Source: Pseudomonas arcuscaelestis (GTDB lineage: Bacteria > Pseudomonadota > Gammaproteobacteria > Pseudomonadales > Pseudomonadaceae). Taken from it: DNA of 64,000 nt. The notes below the pieces were generated by a model. It ran no database searches. It was not told the origin of the DNA and was given only the letters and a program-made list of their open reading frames with translations. The stretch lies in assembly GCF_016881005.1 (NCBI RefSeq), contig NZ_JACOPV010000005.1, forward strand, positions 62,001 to 126,000. The letters run 5' to 3'. Position 1 is the stretch's first letter. Each line of letters starts with the position of its first letter. Both the position numbers and the translations under genes were made by a program. Below, one piece after another: positions 50,851 through 60,979 of this stretch.

Positions 50851-51297
50851 ATGACTACTGCTTTTTCTCTGGCTCCACTGTTCCGTCATTCCGTAGGCTT
50901 CGACCGTTTCAACGACCTGTTCGAATCTGCGGCGCGTAACGAGGCGGGTAGCAGCTACCCACCCTACAACGTTGAAAAACATGGCGAAGACCACTATCGA
51001 ATTGTTGTTGCTGCAGCAGGTTTCCAGGAACAAGACCTCGACCTGCAAGTGGAAAAAGGCGTCCTGACCGTCACTGGCGGCAAGCGTGACAGTAACACTG
51101 AAAGCGTTACCTACTTGCATCAGGGCATTGCCCAGCGGGCGTTCAAGTTGTCCTTCCGCCTGGCCGACCATATAGAGGTCAAGGCTGCCGGACTGTCTAA
51201 CGGCCTGCTCAGCATCGACCTGTTGCGCATCGTACCGGAAGAGGCCAAGGCCAAGCGTATCCCGATCAACGGCGATAGCCAGCCTGCACTGAACTGA
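50851..51297 (+). CDS. ibpA: Small heat-shock protein IbpA (Hsp20)
   Basis: 148 residues. The alpha-crystallin domain (YRIVVAAAGFQEQDLDLQV to the end) and the IXI-type tail RIPI are present. It binds unfolded proteins. Its heat-shock promoter and thermometer are upstream, and it has its own terminator. Confidence 0.96.
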   Translation: MTTAFSLAPLFRHSVGFDRFNDLFESAARNEAGSSYPPYNVEKHGEDHYRIVVAAAGFQEQDLDLQVEKGVLTVTGGKRDSNTESVTYLHQGIAQRAFKLSFRLADHIEVKAAGLSNGLLSIDLLRIVPEEAKAKRIPINGDSQPALN

Positions 51298-51308
51298 GTA
51301 CGGCACTG

Positions 51309-51340
51309 CAAAAAAGGGCACCTTCGGGTGCCCTTTTTTA
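51309..51340 (+). terminator. Terminator of ibpA
   Basis: AAAAAGGGCACC and GGTGCCCTTTTTT form a stem with a TTCG loop. Confidence 0.93.
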
Positions 51341-51426
51341 TGGTTCACGAAATCCCGGCTAGAAATCGTGCCGAAAGTGTCCACCATGTCTCCGTACACG
51401 TGTCTACCATGTGTCCGGTCCATACA

Positions 51427-51553
<127 letters not shown>

Positions 51554-51564
51554 AGACACCCTGG

Positions 51565-51779
51565 ATCGTCCCTTCAGTAGGCTGAGTGTAGGTATTGCGT
51601 AGTCGGGTGCAGGCCATGGATGGCCTGCGAGCACCGTAGGGCCAGGACGGCCCTTCGGTGCGGTCCCGACGGGAGCAATGCCGGAGCGAGGGGACCCGGA
51701 GCGCAGCGCAGGGCCGGATGCAGGGACAGACGGTTTTGATTCCTTTTGCCAAGACAAAAGGAATGCGCCGTAAGGGCGC
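51565..51779. repeat. Left arm of large inverted repeat
   Basis: About 215 bp. Starts ATCGTCCCTTCAGTAGGC and ends with CGCCGTAAGGGCG. It contains small hairpins such as GGCCATGGATGGCC and CCTTTTGCC..GACAAAAGG. Its reverse complement, with scattered differences, is the right arm. Confidence 0.88.
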
Positions 51780-51909
51780 AAAGGTGACTCCAAACCTCCG
51801 ATGCCAATGGATCAGCACCTGGGTGTATGTGTCACTGACTACGCACCGGGCCTGCTAGCGGGTGAGCACCGGAATGTGGCTCGAGTGGCGATGGGCATAT
51901 CCATTTGAT
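51766..51909 (+). repeat. Direct repeat B, copy 1 (144 bp)
   Basis: Starts CGCCGTAAGGGCGCAAAGG and ends TTTGAT. It differs from copy 2 at roughly 20 positions. It overlaps the end of the left inverted arm. Confidence 0.88.
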
Positions 51910-51929
51910 GCAGTGGCACCACTGGCTGG

Positions 51930-52144
51930 TTTCGCCCTTACGGCGACCCACTTTTGTCGGGGCAAAAGTGGGCATGGGCCTGTCCCTGCATCCGGCCCTA
52001 CGCTGCGCTCCGGGTTCCCTCATTCCACCCTTGCTCCCGCGGGGACCGCGCCGAAGGGCCGTCCTGGCCCTGCGGCGCTCGCCGGCCATCCATGGCCGTC
52101 GCCCCACTACGCAAGGGTTCCATTCGGCCTACTGAAGGGACGAT
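51930..52144. repeat. Right arm of large inverted repeat
   Basis: About 215 bp. Starts TTTCGCCCTTACGGCGA and ends GCCTACTGAAGGGACGAT. It pairs with 51565-51779 across a 150 bp spacer. Confidence 0.88.
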
Positions 52145-52166
52145 TTGTGGCGTCTGCACGATTTGT

Positions 52167-52263
52167 GTAGGTAGAAGCACAGCAGCGGCAACTGCAACAG
52201 CAACAGCGAGGCGCTGGTGTGCCGCTTTTGATGTTGATCTAGTTTTTCGTACATCGCCAGTTC
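52167..52263 (+). repeat. Direct repeat A, copy 2 (97 bp)
   Basis: Same flanks as copy 1, with a four-unit array: GGCAAC, TGCAAC, AGCAAC, AGCGAG. The 30 bp length difference equals exactly five units. Confidence 0.9.
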
Positions 52264-52406
52264 GCCGTAAGGGCGCAAAGGTGATTCGAAACCGCCCACG
52301 CCAATGGATCAGCACCTGGCTGTATGCGTCACTGACTACGCACCGGGCCTGCTAGCGGGCGAGCACCGGAATGTGGCTCACGTGTTGATGAGCATATCGG
52401 TTTGAT
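52263..52406 (+). repeat. Direct repeat B, copy 2 (144 bp)
   Basis: Follows repeat A copy 2 with no gap. In the left half of the locus the A and B copies are instead separated by the left inverted arm. Confidence 0.88.
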
Positions 52407-52503
52407 TGAATAAACCTGACTACGGACGATAGTGTGTGCTTGTCCAGATCCTGAAACCTCCCCCGGCAGGGCGGCCTTGCCCCCGCCACCGCTATTCAAG
52501 CAG

Positions 52504-55500
52504 TCAACTGTCTGCAGGCGCCTCTAGCAGCAAGCTGCGAAACTCACTCAGTGGCAGTGGTCGGCTGTGCAAATACCCCTGATACAGAAAGCATCCCTGA
52601 CGTTCCAGAAATTCCAGCTGCTCCGACTGCTCCACGCCTTCGGCAATCACCGCCAGATCCAGGCTGCGCGCCATGGCCACGATAGCCCGGACGATTTCTG
52701 CATCGTTGGGGTCCTGCGGGGCGTCGCGCACGAACGACTGGTCGATCTTCAATGCGTCTACCGGCAGGCGCTTGAGGTAGGTCAATGACGAGTACCCAGT
52801 ACCGAAATCATCCATGGCAAAGCTCACCCCGTAGCGCTTGAGCTCGCGCATCTTGTTGATCGTGTCCTCCAGGTTCTGGATAACGATACCTTCGGTGATC
52901 TCCAGCTTGAGCATTTTGTAGGGCAGCCCGAAGTCGTCGAGGCTGCGCAGGACTCGCTCGACAAAGTCATTCTGGCGAAATTGGCGGGGGCTGATGTTTA
53001 CACACAGACTGAAGTCTTCGGCGTCGATCAAGCGGTCGCGCAACATGCCTGCGCAGGCATCGCAGGCTTCGTCGAGTATCCAGCTTCCCACCTCCAGAAT
53101 CAGGCCGCTTTCTTCCAGCACCTGGATGAACTGCGACGGCGGTTGTTGGCCCAGTTGTGGGTGATGCCAGCGAAGCAATACTTCGGCGCCGACAATGCGA
53201 TTGTCGCGGGCATCGACCTGGGGCTGGAAATGCAAGGTCAGTTCGCCGCGAGCCAGTGCCAGGCGCAGGTCACTTTCCATGCGCAAACGCTCACTGGCAG
53301 CCTTTTGCATACTGGCATGGAACAACTGAGTGGTGTTGCGCCCGGAGTCCTTGGCGCGATACAGGGCAATGTCGGCGCGTTTGAGCAGATCGGCCGGAGT
53401 CGAGCCGTGATCGGGAATCAGCGCCACGCCGATACTGGGGGTCACCTGGAGGCGTTGACCATCCAGGAACATGGGCTCGGCCAGTAACTCGCGAAGGGTA
53501 TCTGCCAGCTCGCGAACTTTGTCCGTAACCTCGTCGCGACTGCCTTCCAGGCCGCTGAGCAGCACCACGAATTCGTCGCCACCCAGGCGTGCCACGGTGT
53601 CTTCCAGGCGTACGCTGGCCTCCAGGCGTGCGGTGATGATTTTCAGCACCGTGTCACCCACTGGATGGCCAAGGGAGTCGTTGATGTGCTTGAAGTGGTC
53701 AAGATCGAGGAACAACAGCGCGCCGCGCAAGTTGTGGCGCTTGAGCAGGGCGATCTGCTGGCTCAGGCGGTCCATCAGCAACGCGCGGTTGGGCAAATTG
53801 GTCAGCGGATCATGGTAGGCAAGGTGACGGATCTGCGCCTGGGCATTCTTGAGTTGGCTGACGTCACGAGCGGTCAGTAGCAGGCACTGCGTTTCGTTGA
53901 GGGTAATCGGTTCGATCGAAACCTCGACAGTAAGGATGTCGCCACCCTTGTGACGCCCGAGCATTTCCCGGTGGTGTACCCGGCCTTTCTCCATGAACTC
54001 GGCGATCAGTACGGCACGCTGCTTTTCGTCCGCCCAGATGCCAATGTCGTACACGGAGCGTCCGATCACTTCGTGGGTACTGTAGCCGGTAAGCCGGCAA
54101 AAACCGTCGTTGACCTCCAGATAGCGACCACTTTCGAGTTCGGTAATGGTGATGGCATCGGGGCTGGAGTGAAATGCCTTGGCAAACTTTTCCTCGCTGG
54201 CTTTGAGAGCGGCCTCGGCCCGTTGCTGCTGGGTAATGTCACGCAGGGTGGTGACGCTGCAGGGCTGTTCGTCGACGGTGATCAAACGACTGGAAATGAC
54301 ACAGGTCAGGGGCTGCCCGTCTTTGTGGTTGATCGCTACCGCGACGTTATTCAGGGCCTCGTCACGAATGACCTGTTCGATACGCCGTGCACGCTCGGCC
54401 GATTCTGCCCACAAGCCGATTTCCTCGGCGGTATGGTTGAGCACATCGGCGGCATTCCAGCCGAAGGTCTGGGTAAACGCAGGATTGATTTCGATGAACT
54501 GGCCGCTGTCCTGTCGCGTCACGCAGATGGGGTCGGGGCTGGCCTGGAACAGGCTGGCGAACTTTTCTTCCGAACTGGTCAGGCGTTGTTCGCGCTCTAC
54601 CTGGTCGGTGATGTCGAGTAGGGTGCCGGCCATGCGCAGTGGATTGCCCTGCGGGTCGCGGTACAAGCGCGCGCGGCTTTCGATATAGCGCGAGGTGCCG
54701 TTTTCCAGCTGGATCCGGTAGGTGATCTGGTAGTTGCCGGCTGGACCTTCGCGCAGACTGCGGTAGGCCTTGCGCATGGTATTGCGCTCTTGCTCCGGCA
54801 CACCTTCGAAAAATGCGTCGAAGGACTCGTGGAACGGTTCCGGGTCCAGGCCGTGCAACTCGGCGGCGCGTGCCGAGCCATACAGCATACCGCTGGGAAT
54901 ATGCCAGTCCCAGGTACCCATCTGGGCTGAGTCCAGGGCCAGGTCCAGGCGCTCCTGGCTGTCTTTGAGGGCCTGCTCGCCACGTTTGCGTTCACTGGTG
55001 TCAACGAAGGTGCTGAGCAGGTAGACAGTGCCTTGCAGCTCGATGCTCTGAGTGCTGAGGATGCCGTCGTGGATCTTGCCATTGCTGGCACAAAATTGTA
55101 CTTCCAGGGTTGCCGGGCCGTGGCTGTTGCGCGTTGCCTCAAGCACGCTGTGGCGTTGCAGGGGGTTGGCCCACAGGCCGATTTCGATAGTGGTCCGGTT
55201 GATAACCTGCGCACCGGACCAGCCGAGCGTTTGCTCGAAATGCTGGTTGACCTCATAGATCAGGCCGTCGGATCGGCGGGTCAGCAGCACCACGTTCGGA
55301 CTCAAGTGAAACAGGGTGGCAAAGCGCTTTTCCGAGTTGATCAGGGCGGTTTCGCGCTCACGCTGGCGGGTTATCTCACGAATCACACCAATCATCTGTG
55401 GACGTCCGTGCTTGTCCTTGGCCAGGCTGCCATTGATTTCTAGCCAGTGCATGCTGCCATCTGGCCAGCGAATACGGTGGCGCAGGGCTTGCTCGACCGG

Positions 55501-55800
55501 TTCGCCATTGAGAACCGCATTGAAGGCTTGCAGCGTGCGGGCGCGGTCTTCCACCGGCAACAGATCGAGATAGTCCAGGTCATTGGGCAAGGGTTGCTGA
55601 GGGTCGAAGCCAAACAACGCCTGGGTGCCTCGCGACCAACTGATCTGGCCTGTCTCGACATCCCAGAACCAGGCGCCCAGGCGCGCACCGTTCAACGCCG
55701 CCAGTAGTTGCGGTGCATTTTCCCAGGTCTGCTCCAACGCCTGGGGGTCTGCCGCATGGATGCGTGGCAGGCGCGGAAAGCGGTTTGCTGATTTGGGCAT
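52504..55800 (-). CDS. PAS-GGDEF-EAL cyclic di-GMP signalling protein
   Basis: 1098 residues, no membrane segments. Five PAS domains follow one another (about residues 25-140, 155-270, 285-400, 412-525, 540-655). The GGDEF domain (about 670-835) has an intact LGGDEF and an inhibitory RxxD site five residues before it (RLEDTVARLGGDEF). The EAL domain (about 845-1095) keeps AEVLLRW, the conserved Glu in LEITEGIV, DDFGTGYSSL and LKIDQSFVRD. It can therefore be expected to make or break c-di-GMP under PAS control. The PAS ligand is unknown. Confidence 0.93.
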   Translation of the reverse strand: MPKSANRFPRLPRIHAADPQALEQTWENAPQLLAALNGARLGAWFWDVETGQISWSRGTQALFGFDPQQPLPNDLDYLDLLPVEDRARTLQAFNAVLNGEPVEQALRHRIRWPDGSMHWLEINGSLAKDKHGRPQMIGVIREITRQRERETALINSEKRFATLFHLSPNVVLLTRRSDGLIYEVNQHFEQTLGWSGAQVINRTTIEIGLWANPLQRHSVLEATRNSHGPATLEVQFCASNGKIHDGILSTQSIELQGTVYLLSTFVDTSERKRGEQALKDSQERLDLALDSAQMGTWDWHIPSGMLYGSARAAELHGLDPEPFHESFDAFFEGVPEQERNTMRKAYRSLREGPAGNYQITYRIQLENGTSRYIESRARLYRDPQGNPLRMAGTLLDITDQVEREQRLTSSEEKFASLFQASPDPICVTRQDSGQFIEINPAFTQTFGWNAADVLNHTAEEIGLWAESAERARRIEQVIRDEALNNVAVAINHKDGQPLTCVISSRLITVDEQPCSVTTLRDITQQQRAEAALKASEEKFAKAFHSSPDAITITELESGRYLEVNDGFCRLTGYSTHEVIGRSVYDIGIWADEKQRAVLIAEFMEKGRVHHREMLGRHKGGDILTVEVSIEPITLNETQCLLLTARDVSQLKNAQAQIRHLAYHDPLTNLPNRALLMDRLSQQIALLKRHNLRGALLFLDLDHFKHINDSLGHPVGDTVLKIITARLEASVRLEDTVARLGGDEFVVLLSGLEGSRDEVTDKVRELADTLRELLAEPMFLDGQRLQVTPSIGVALIPDHGSTPADLLKRADIALYRAKDSGRNTTQLFHASMQKAASERLRMESDLRLALARGELTLHFQPQVDARDNRIVGAEVLLRWHHPQLGQQPPSQFIQVLEESGLILEVGSWILDEACDACAGMLRDRLIDAEDFSLCVNISPRQFRQNDFVERVLRSLDDFGLPYKMLKLEITEGIVIQNLEDTINKMRELKRYGVSFAMDDFGTGYSSLTYLKRLPVDALKIDQSFVRDAPQDPNDAEIVRAIVAMARSLDLAVIAEGVEQSEQLEFLERQGCFLYQGYLHSRPLPLSEFRSLLLEAPADS

Positions 55801-55853
55801 CGAGACCAGACCTTTGGCGGTGGCACGTCCTTGAGTGTCATTCTGAGCGGCTA

Positions 55854-56741
55854 TTACCGGACGTCAGCGCTGCCTGCATGATTGTCGAGCAGGGCCATAA
55901 AGGCTTTCGCCGCATTCGATAGCGTTCGCTCAGTGTGCAAAATGTAGCCTAGTTGGCGCGTTAGCTGTATGCCCGGCAAAGCGATAGGCGCGACTTGCTC
56001 GTCGAGCATAGTTCGCGGCAGCACACTCCAGGCCAGGCCAATGGAAACCATCATTTTTATGGTTTCCAGGTAGTTGGTACTCATGGCGATGTTGGGCGTT
56101 AGCCCCTGGGCTTCGAACAGGCGCTGGACAATGTGATGGGTGAAGGTGTTGCCGCCGGGAAATACCGCGGGAAGGTGGGCAATGTCTGCCAGTTTGACCG
56201 CAGTGTTTCGGGCCAGCGGGTGTTCGGGGGCGGCGACGAAATCCAGCGGGTCGTCCCACACCGGCACCGCGCGAACCAGATGGTGGGGTTCCGGGGCAAG
56301 CGTGATCACGGCAATTTCGGCGCGACCATGGAGAATCTCTTCGTATGCCACTTCTGAATCGAGAAACTGGATATCCAATGCCACTGCCGGATATTGTCGG
56401 GTAAAGGCCCGCAACAGGGGTGGCAGGCGGTGCAGGCCAATATGGTGACTGGTAGCCAGGGTCAGCCGCCCGCTGACTTCACCGGTGAGGTTGGTCAAGG
56501 CCCGGCGGGTGTCGTCCAGCACATTGAGAATCTGGTAGGCACGCGGGAGCAGGGCGCGGCCAGCTTCAGTCAGGTTCACCTCGCGACCCAGGCGATCGAA
56601 CAGGCGCACATCCAGTTGTTGCTCAAGCCCGGCAATGCGTTTGCTGATTGCCGGCTGCGTCAGGTGTAGGCGTTCGCCTGCTCCAGAGAAGCTGCCGGTT
56701 TCAGCAATGGCAATGAAGGCGTTGAGATTGGCCAGGTCCAA
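55854..56741 (-). CDS. LysR-family transcriptional regulator, divergent from leuC
   Basis: 295 residues. The start is a TTG at 56741 (MDLANLNAFIAIAETGSF), with AAGGA upstream. The winged helix-turn-helix is near residues 18-38 and the substrate-binding domain follows. It lies back to back with leuC, 130 bp apart, as LysR activators usually do, and a role in leucine synthesis is inferred. An in-frame ATG is not available near the start. Confidence 0.9.
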   Translation of the reverse strand: MDLANLNAFIAIAETGSFSGAGERLHLTQPAISKRIAGLEQQLDVRLFDRLGREVNLTEAGRALLPRAYQILNVLDDTRRALTNLTGEVSGRLTLATSHHIGLHRLPPLLRAFTRQYPAVALDIQFLDSEVAYEEILHGRAEIAVITLAPEPHHLVRAVPVWDDPLDFVAAPEHPLARNTAVKLADIAHLPAVFPGGNTFTHHIVQRLFEAQGLTPNIAMSTNYLETIKMMVSIGLAWSVLPRTMLDEQVAPIALPGIQLTRQLGYILHTERTLSNAAKAFMALLDNHAGSADVR

Positions 56742-56785
56742 AACTCGGATTCCTTTTGGTTATCCAAACTATAAAAATTATGAAT

Positions 56786-56814
56786 TTGAGTTATTCAATC
56801 TAACCTCATAGCAT
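56786..56814 (+). promoter_or_regulatory. Possible promoter of leuC
   Basis: TTGAGT (56786-56791) and TAGCAT (56809-56814) are 17 bp apart in an AT-rich region. Both hexamers match at four of six places, as expected for an activator-dependent promoter. Confidence 0.45.
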
Positions 56815-56871
56815 CGTCCGTACAAGCCAAGTGGTTATTGGCATAGAAAGACGCTGATGAGGAAACGTCTG

Positions 56872-58305
56872 ATGGCCGGCAAAACGCTCTACGACAAGCT
56901 CTGGGATTCGCATTTGGTCAAACAGCGCGACGATGGTTCGGCGCTGATCTACATCGACCGTCACATCATTCACGAAGTGACGTCGCCGCAAGCCTTCGAA
57001 GGCCTGCGCTTGGCCAAACGCAAACCTTGGCGCATCGATGCCAACATCGCCACGCCTGATCACAACGTGCCCACCACCCCTGAGCGCAAGGGCGGAATCG
57101 ACGCCATCGTCGATCAGGTCTCGCGCCTGCAGGTGCAGACCCTCGACGAGAACTGCGACGAGTATGGCATCACCGAATTCAAGATGAATGATGTGCGTCA
57201 GGGCATCGTTCACGTCATTGGCCCGGAGCAGGGCGCAACCTTGCCAGGCATGACCGTGGTCTGCGGCGACTCGCATACCTCCACGCACGGTGCCTTTGGC
57301 GCGCTGGCCCATGGCATCGGTACTTCGGAAGTCGAGCATGTACTCGCTACCCAGTGCCTGGTTGCGAAAAAGATGAAGAACATGCTGGTGCGGGTTGAAG
57401 GCCAGCTGCCATTTGGCGTGACTGCCAAAGACATCGTACTGGCGGTGATTGGCAAGATCGGCACCGCCGGTGGCAACGGTCATGCGATGGAGTTTGCCGG
57501 TAGCGCGATTCGCGACCTGTCCGTCGAAGGCCGCATGACCATTTGCAACATGTCCATCGAAGCCGGTGCCCGTGTAGGTCTGGTTGCGACCGACGAAAAA
57601 ACTGTTGCCTACGTCAAAGGCCGTCCTTACGCGCCAAAAGGCGAGCAATGGGATCAGGCTGTCGCCGCTTGGAAAGACCTGGTTTCCGATGCCGATGCCG
57701 TGTTCGATACGGTGATCGAGTTGGACGCCGCACAGATCAAGCCGCAAGTCAGCTGGGGTACTTCGCCGGAAATGGTCCTGGCGGTTGATCAGCGCGTTCC
57801 CGATCCGGCCGCCGAGGCCGATCTGGTCAAGCGTGGCTCGATCGAGCGCGCCTTGAAGTACATGGGTTTGAGCGCCAACCAGGCGATCACCGACATTCAG
57901 TTGGATCGCGTCTTCATTGGCTCATGCACCAACTCGCGGATCGAAGATCTGCGCGCTGCTGCCGAAATTGCCAAAGGTCGCAAGGTTGCCTCGACGGTCA
58001 AACAAGCCATCGTCGTGCCTGGCTCGGGCCTGGTCAAAGCCCAGGCTGAGAAAGAAGGCCTGGACAAGATTTTCCTCGAAGCTGGTTTCGAGTGGCGTGA
58101 GCCAGGTTGCTCCATGTGCCTGGCAATGAACCCGGACCGCCTGGAGAGTGGCGAGCATTGTGCTTCCACCTCCAACCGCAACTTCGAAGGCCGTCAGGGC
58201 GCGGGTGGTCGTACCCATCTGGTGAGCCCGGCGATGGCCGCCGCCGCCGCGGTAACCGGTCGTTTTGTAGACGTACGCGAGTTGATTCAAGGGAGCGCAG
58301 CATGA
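56872..58305 (+). CDS. leuC: 3-isopropylmalate dehydratase large subunit
   Basis: 477 residues from the ATG at 56872 ([15 protein letters not shown]); GAGGAAACG precedes it. The iron-sulfur cysteines are in [11 protein letters not shown] and [11 protein letters not shown]. With LeuD it isomerises isopropylmalate in leucine synthesis. The stop overlaps the leuD start by 4 bp. Confidence 0.98.
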   Translation: MAGKTLYDKLWDSHLVKQRDDGSALIYIDRHIIHEVTSPQAFEGLRLAKRKPWRIDANIATPDHNVPTTPERKGGIDAIVDQVSRLQVQTLDENCDEYGITEFKMNDVRQGIVHVIGPEQGATLPGMTVVCGDSHTSTHGAFGALAHGIGTSEVEHVLATQCLVAKKMKNMLVRVEGQLPFGVTAKDIVLAVIGKIGTAGGNGHAMEFAGSAIRDLSVEGRMTICNMSIEAGARVGLVATDEKTVAYVKGRPYAPKGEQWDQAVAAWKDLVSDADAVFDTVIELDAAQIKPQVSWGTSPEMVLAVDQRVPDPAAEADLVKRGSIERALKYMGLSANQAITDIQLDRVFIGSCTNSRIEDLRAAAEIAKGRKVASTVKQAIVVPGSGLVKAQAEKEGLDKIFLEAGFEWREPGCSMCLAMNPDRLESGEHCASTSNRNFEGRQGAGGRTHLVSPAMAAAAAVTGRFVDVRELIQGSAA

Positions 58306-58946
58306 AAGCCTTTACCCAGCACACCGGCCTCGTCGCGCCTTTGGACCGTGCCAACGTCGACACCGACCAGATTATTCCCAAGCAGTTCTTGAAATCGATC
58401 AAGCGCACCGGCTTTGGCCCGAACCTGTTCGATGAATGGCGTTACCTGGATGTGGGCCAGCCCTATCAGGACAACAGCAAGCGTCCGCAAAATCCGGACT
58501 TCGTTCTCAACCATGAGCGCTACCAGGGTGCCAGCGTACTGCTTGCCCGTGAGAACTTCGGTTGTGGTTCGAGCCGCGAGCACGCGCCGTGGGCCCTTGA
58601 AGAGTACGGTTTCCGCAGCATTATTGCGCCAAGCTATGCCGACATTTTCTTCAACAACAGCTTCAAGAATGGCCTGTTGCCAATCATCCTCAGCGATGAG
58701 GAAGTGGACGCGTTGTTCAAGCAGGTGGAGGCCGATCCTGGCTATCAGTTGACCATCGACTTGCAGGCACAAACCGTCACCCGTCCCGATGGCAAGGTAC
58801 TGAGCTTTGAAGTCGATGCGTTTCGCAAGCACTGCCTGTTGAACGGCCTGGATGACATTGGTTTGACCTTGCAGGATGCCGATGCAATTGCCACCTTCGA
58901 AGCCAAGCATCGCGCCAGTCAGCCCTGGTTGTTTCGTGACGTTTGA
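58302..58946 (+). CDS. leuD: 3-isopropylmalate dehydratase small subunit
   Basis: 214 residues. [21 protein letters not shown] and [15 protein letters not shown] are the swivel-domain signatures. It is the partner of LeuC. Confidence 0.98.
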   Translation: MKAFTQHTGLVAPLDRANVDTDQIIPKQFLKSIKRTGFGPNLFDEWRYLDVGQPYQDNSKRPQNPDFVLNHERYQGASVLLARENFGCGSSREHAPWALEEYGFRSIIAPSYADIFFNNSFKNGLLPIILSDEEVDALFKQVEADPGYQLTIDLQAQTVTRPDGKVLSFEVDAFRKHCLLNGLDDIGLTLQDADAIATFEAKHRASQPWLFRDV

Positions 58947-58969
58947 TTGAGCCATTGCCGGGCAAGCCC

Positions 58970-58995
58970 ACCCCCACAAAGATTGCTGTGGGGGT
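58970..58995 (+). repeat. Hairpin between leuD and the methyltransferase gene
   Basis: ACCCCCACA and TGTGGGGGT pair around AAGATTGC. The ribosome site AAGGAG follows within 6 bp. Together with GGGCAAGCCCAC just upstream it looks REP-like. Confidence 0.65.
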
Positions 58996-59009
58996 TTAAG
59001 GAGATGCAC

Positions 59010-59774
59010 ATGACCAGCAGCACCCATACCGATGTTGTCCAGCGCCAGTTCGGCGAGCAGGCCAATGCCTACCTGAGCAGTGCAGTGCACGCCCAGGGCA
59101 GCGAGTTTGCCTTGTTGCAGGCGGAGCTCGCCGGGCAAGGTCGCGCGCGCTTGCTGGACTTGGGGTGTGGGGCTGGGCATGTGAGTTTTCACGTAGCGCC
59201 GCTGGTGCGTGAAGTGGTGGCCTACGACCTGTCACAGCAAATGCTCGATGTGGTCGCGGCGACTGCTGCCGAGCGGCGCTTGGAGAATATCGTCACCGAG
59301 TGCGGTGTTGCCGAGCGCCTGCCGTTTGCCGATGCCAGCTTCGACTACGTCTTCAGCCGCTATTCGGCGCACCACTGGAGCGACCTGGGGTTGGCCCTGC
59401 GCGAAGTGCGCCGGGTACTCAAGCCAGGTGGCGTGGCGGCCTTCATCGATGTGATTTCGCCAGGCAGCCCATTGCTCGACACGTATCTGCAAAGCGTTGA
59501 GGTCCTGCGTGATACCAGCCATGTGCGCGATTATTCGGCGGCGCAGTGGCTGCAGCAAATCAGTGAGGCCGGCTTGGCTGCGCGCAGCCACACGCGCCAG
59601 CGTTTGCGTCTTGAGTACAGCTCGTGGGTCGAGCGTATGCGCACCCCACAAGTAATGCGTGACGCAATACGCCATTTGCAGCAGGCGATGGGCGAAGAAG
59701 TACGGCAGTATTACCAGATTGAAGCCGACGGCTCGTTCAGCACCGATGTGCTGGTGCTGTGGGCAGAGCGCTGA
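59010..59774 (+). CDS. SAM-dependent methyltransferase (UbiE/Coq5-like)
   Basis: 254 residues from the ATG at 59010 (MTSSTHTDVVQ), the second of two close ATG codons after AAGGAG. Motif I LLDLGCGAGHVSFH is near residue 48, and the class I fold with PFADASFDYVFSRYSAHHW follows. It sits between leuD and leuB in Pseudomonas generally, but no step of leucine synthesis needs a methyl transfer. The substrate is unknown. Confidence 0.88.
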   Translation: MTSSTHTDVVQRQFGEQANAYLSSAVHAQGSEFALLQAELAGQGRARLLDLGCGAGHVSFHVAPLVREVVAYDLSQQMLDVVAATAAERRLENIVTECGVAERLPFADASFDYVFSRYSAHHWSDLGLALREVRRVLKPGGVAAFIDVISPGSPLLDTYLQSVEVLRDTSHVRDYSAAQWLQQISEAGLAARSHTRQRLRLEYSSWVERMRTPQVMRDAIRHLQQAMGEEVRQYYQIEADGSFSTDVLVLWAER

Positions 59775-59828
59775 TTTATTTCCGGCAGGCCAGTACGGCG
59801 TGTCGCTTGATTCGAACAAGAGGAACCC

Positions 59829-60911
59829 ATGAGCAAGCAGATTCTGATTCTCCCTGGTGATGGTATTGGTCCGGAAATCATGGCCGAGGCGGTCAAGGTG
59901 CTGGAGCTGGCCAACGATAAGTTCCAGCTTGGTTTCAGCCTGTCTCACGACGTGATCGGTGGTGCTGCCATCGACAAGCATGGCGTGCCGCTCGCCGATG
60001 AGACCCTGGAGCGTGCGCGCCAGGCCGACGCGGTATTGCTCGGTGCTGTGGGTGGGCCAAAGTGGGACAAGATCGAGCGTGACATTCGCCCTGAGCGCGG
60101 CCTGTTGAAGATCCGTTCGCAGTTGGAGCTGTTTGCCAACCTGCGCCCAGCCATTCTTTATCCTCAATTGGCCGATGCGTCTTCGCTCAAGCCAGAGATC
60201 GTTTCCGGCCTGGACATTCTCATCGTCCGCGAGCTGACTGGGGGTATCTACTTCGGCGCACCACGGGGCACCCGCGAGCTGGAAGGCGGTGAACGTCAGT
60301 CCTACGACACCCTGCCTTACAGCGAGAGCGAAATCCGCCGTATTGCCCGTGTCGGTTTCGACATGGCCCGTGTACGCGGCAAGAAACTCTGCTCGGTGGA
60401 CAAGGCCAACGTCTTGGCCTCCAGCCAGTTGTGGCGCGAAATCGTCGAAGAAGTGGCCAAGGACTACGCGGATGTAGAACTCAGCCACATGTACGTCGAT
60501 AACGCCGCCATGCAACTGGTGCGCGCACCCAAGCAGTTCGACGTCATGGTCACCGACAACATGTTTGGTGACATCCTGTCGGATGAAGCTTCCATGCTCA
60601 CCGGCTCCATTGGCATGCTGCCGTCAGCGTCCCTGGATGCCAACAACAAAGGCATGTACGAGCCGTGCCACGGCTCTGCGCCAGACATCGCCGGACAAGG
60701 CATCGCCAACCCACTGGCAACCATTTTGTCGGTGTCGATGATGTTGCGTTACAGCTTTAATCAACAGGCGGCAGCCCAAGCAATTGAAACGGCCGTCAGC
60801 CTGGTGCTGGATAAGGGGCTGCGCACGGGCGACATCTGGTCGGCCGGTTGCAGCAAGGTAGGTACGCAGGAAATGGGCGACGCAGTAGTCGCAGCGCTGC
60901 GGAATCTGTAA
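59829..60911 (+). CDS. leuB: 3-isopropylmalate dehydrogenase
   Basis: 360 residues. [14 protein letters not shown] at the N-terminus, the substrate-binding Arg residues in [12 protein letters not shown] and the [11 protein letters not shown] region are present. It oxidises and decarboxylates isopropylmalate with NAD. Confidence 0.98.
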   Translation: MSKQILILPGDGIGPEIMAEAVKVLELANDKFQLGFSLSHDVIGGAAIDKHGVPLADETLERARQADAVLLGAVGGPKWDKIERDIRPERGLLKIRSQLELFANLRPAILYPQLADASSLKPEIVSGLDILIVRELTGGIYFGAPRGTRELEGGERQSYDTLPYSESEIRRIARVGFDMARVRGKKLCSVDKANVLASSQLWREIVEEVAKDYADVELSHMYVDNAAMQLVRAPKQFDVMVTDNMFGDILSDEASMLTGSIGMLPSASLDANNKGMYEPCHGSAPDIAGQGIANPLATILSVSMMLRYSFNQQAAAQAIETAVSLVLDKGLRTGDIWSAGCSKVGTQEMGDAVVAALRNL

Positions 60912-60917
60912 TCTCTC

Positions 60918-60961
60918 GGGCCCGCTGCTGTTTTTCCTTGTGAAGCAGCGGCCCACTTTTT
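60918..60961 (+). terminator. Probable terminator or attenuator between leuB and asd
   Basis: CCGCTGC and GCAGCGG pair, extended by GGG/CCC, and are followed by ACTTTTT. The T-run is short, so leakage into asd is likely. Confidence 0.55.
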
Positions 60962-60979
60962 AGCAAAGGTGTAGTTGCG

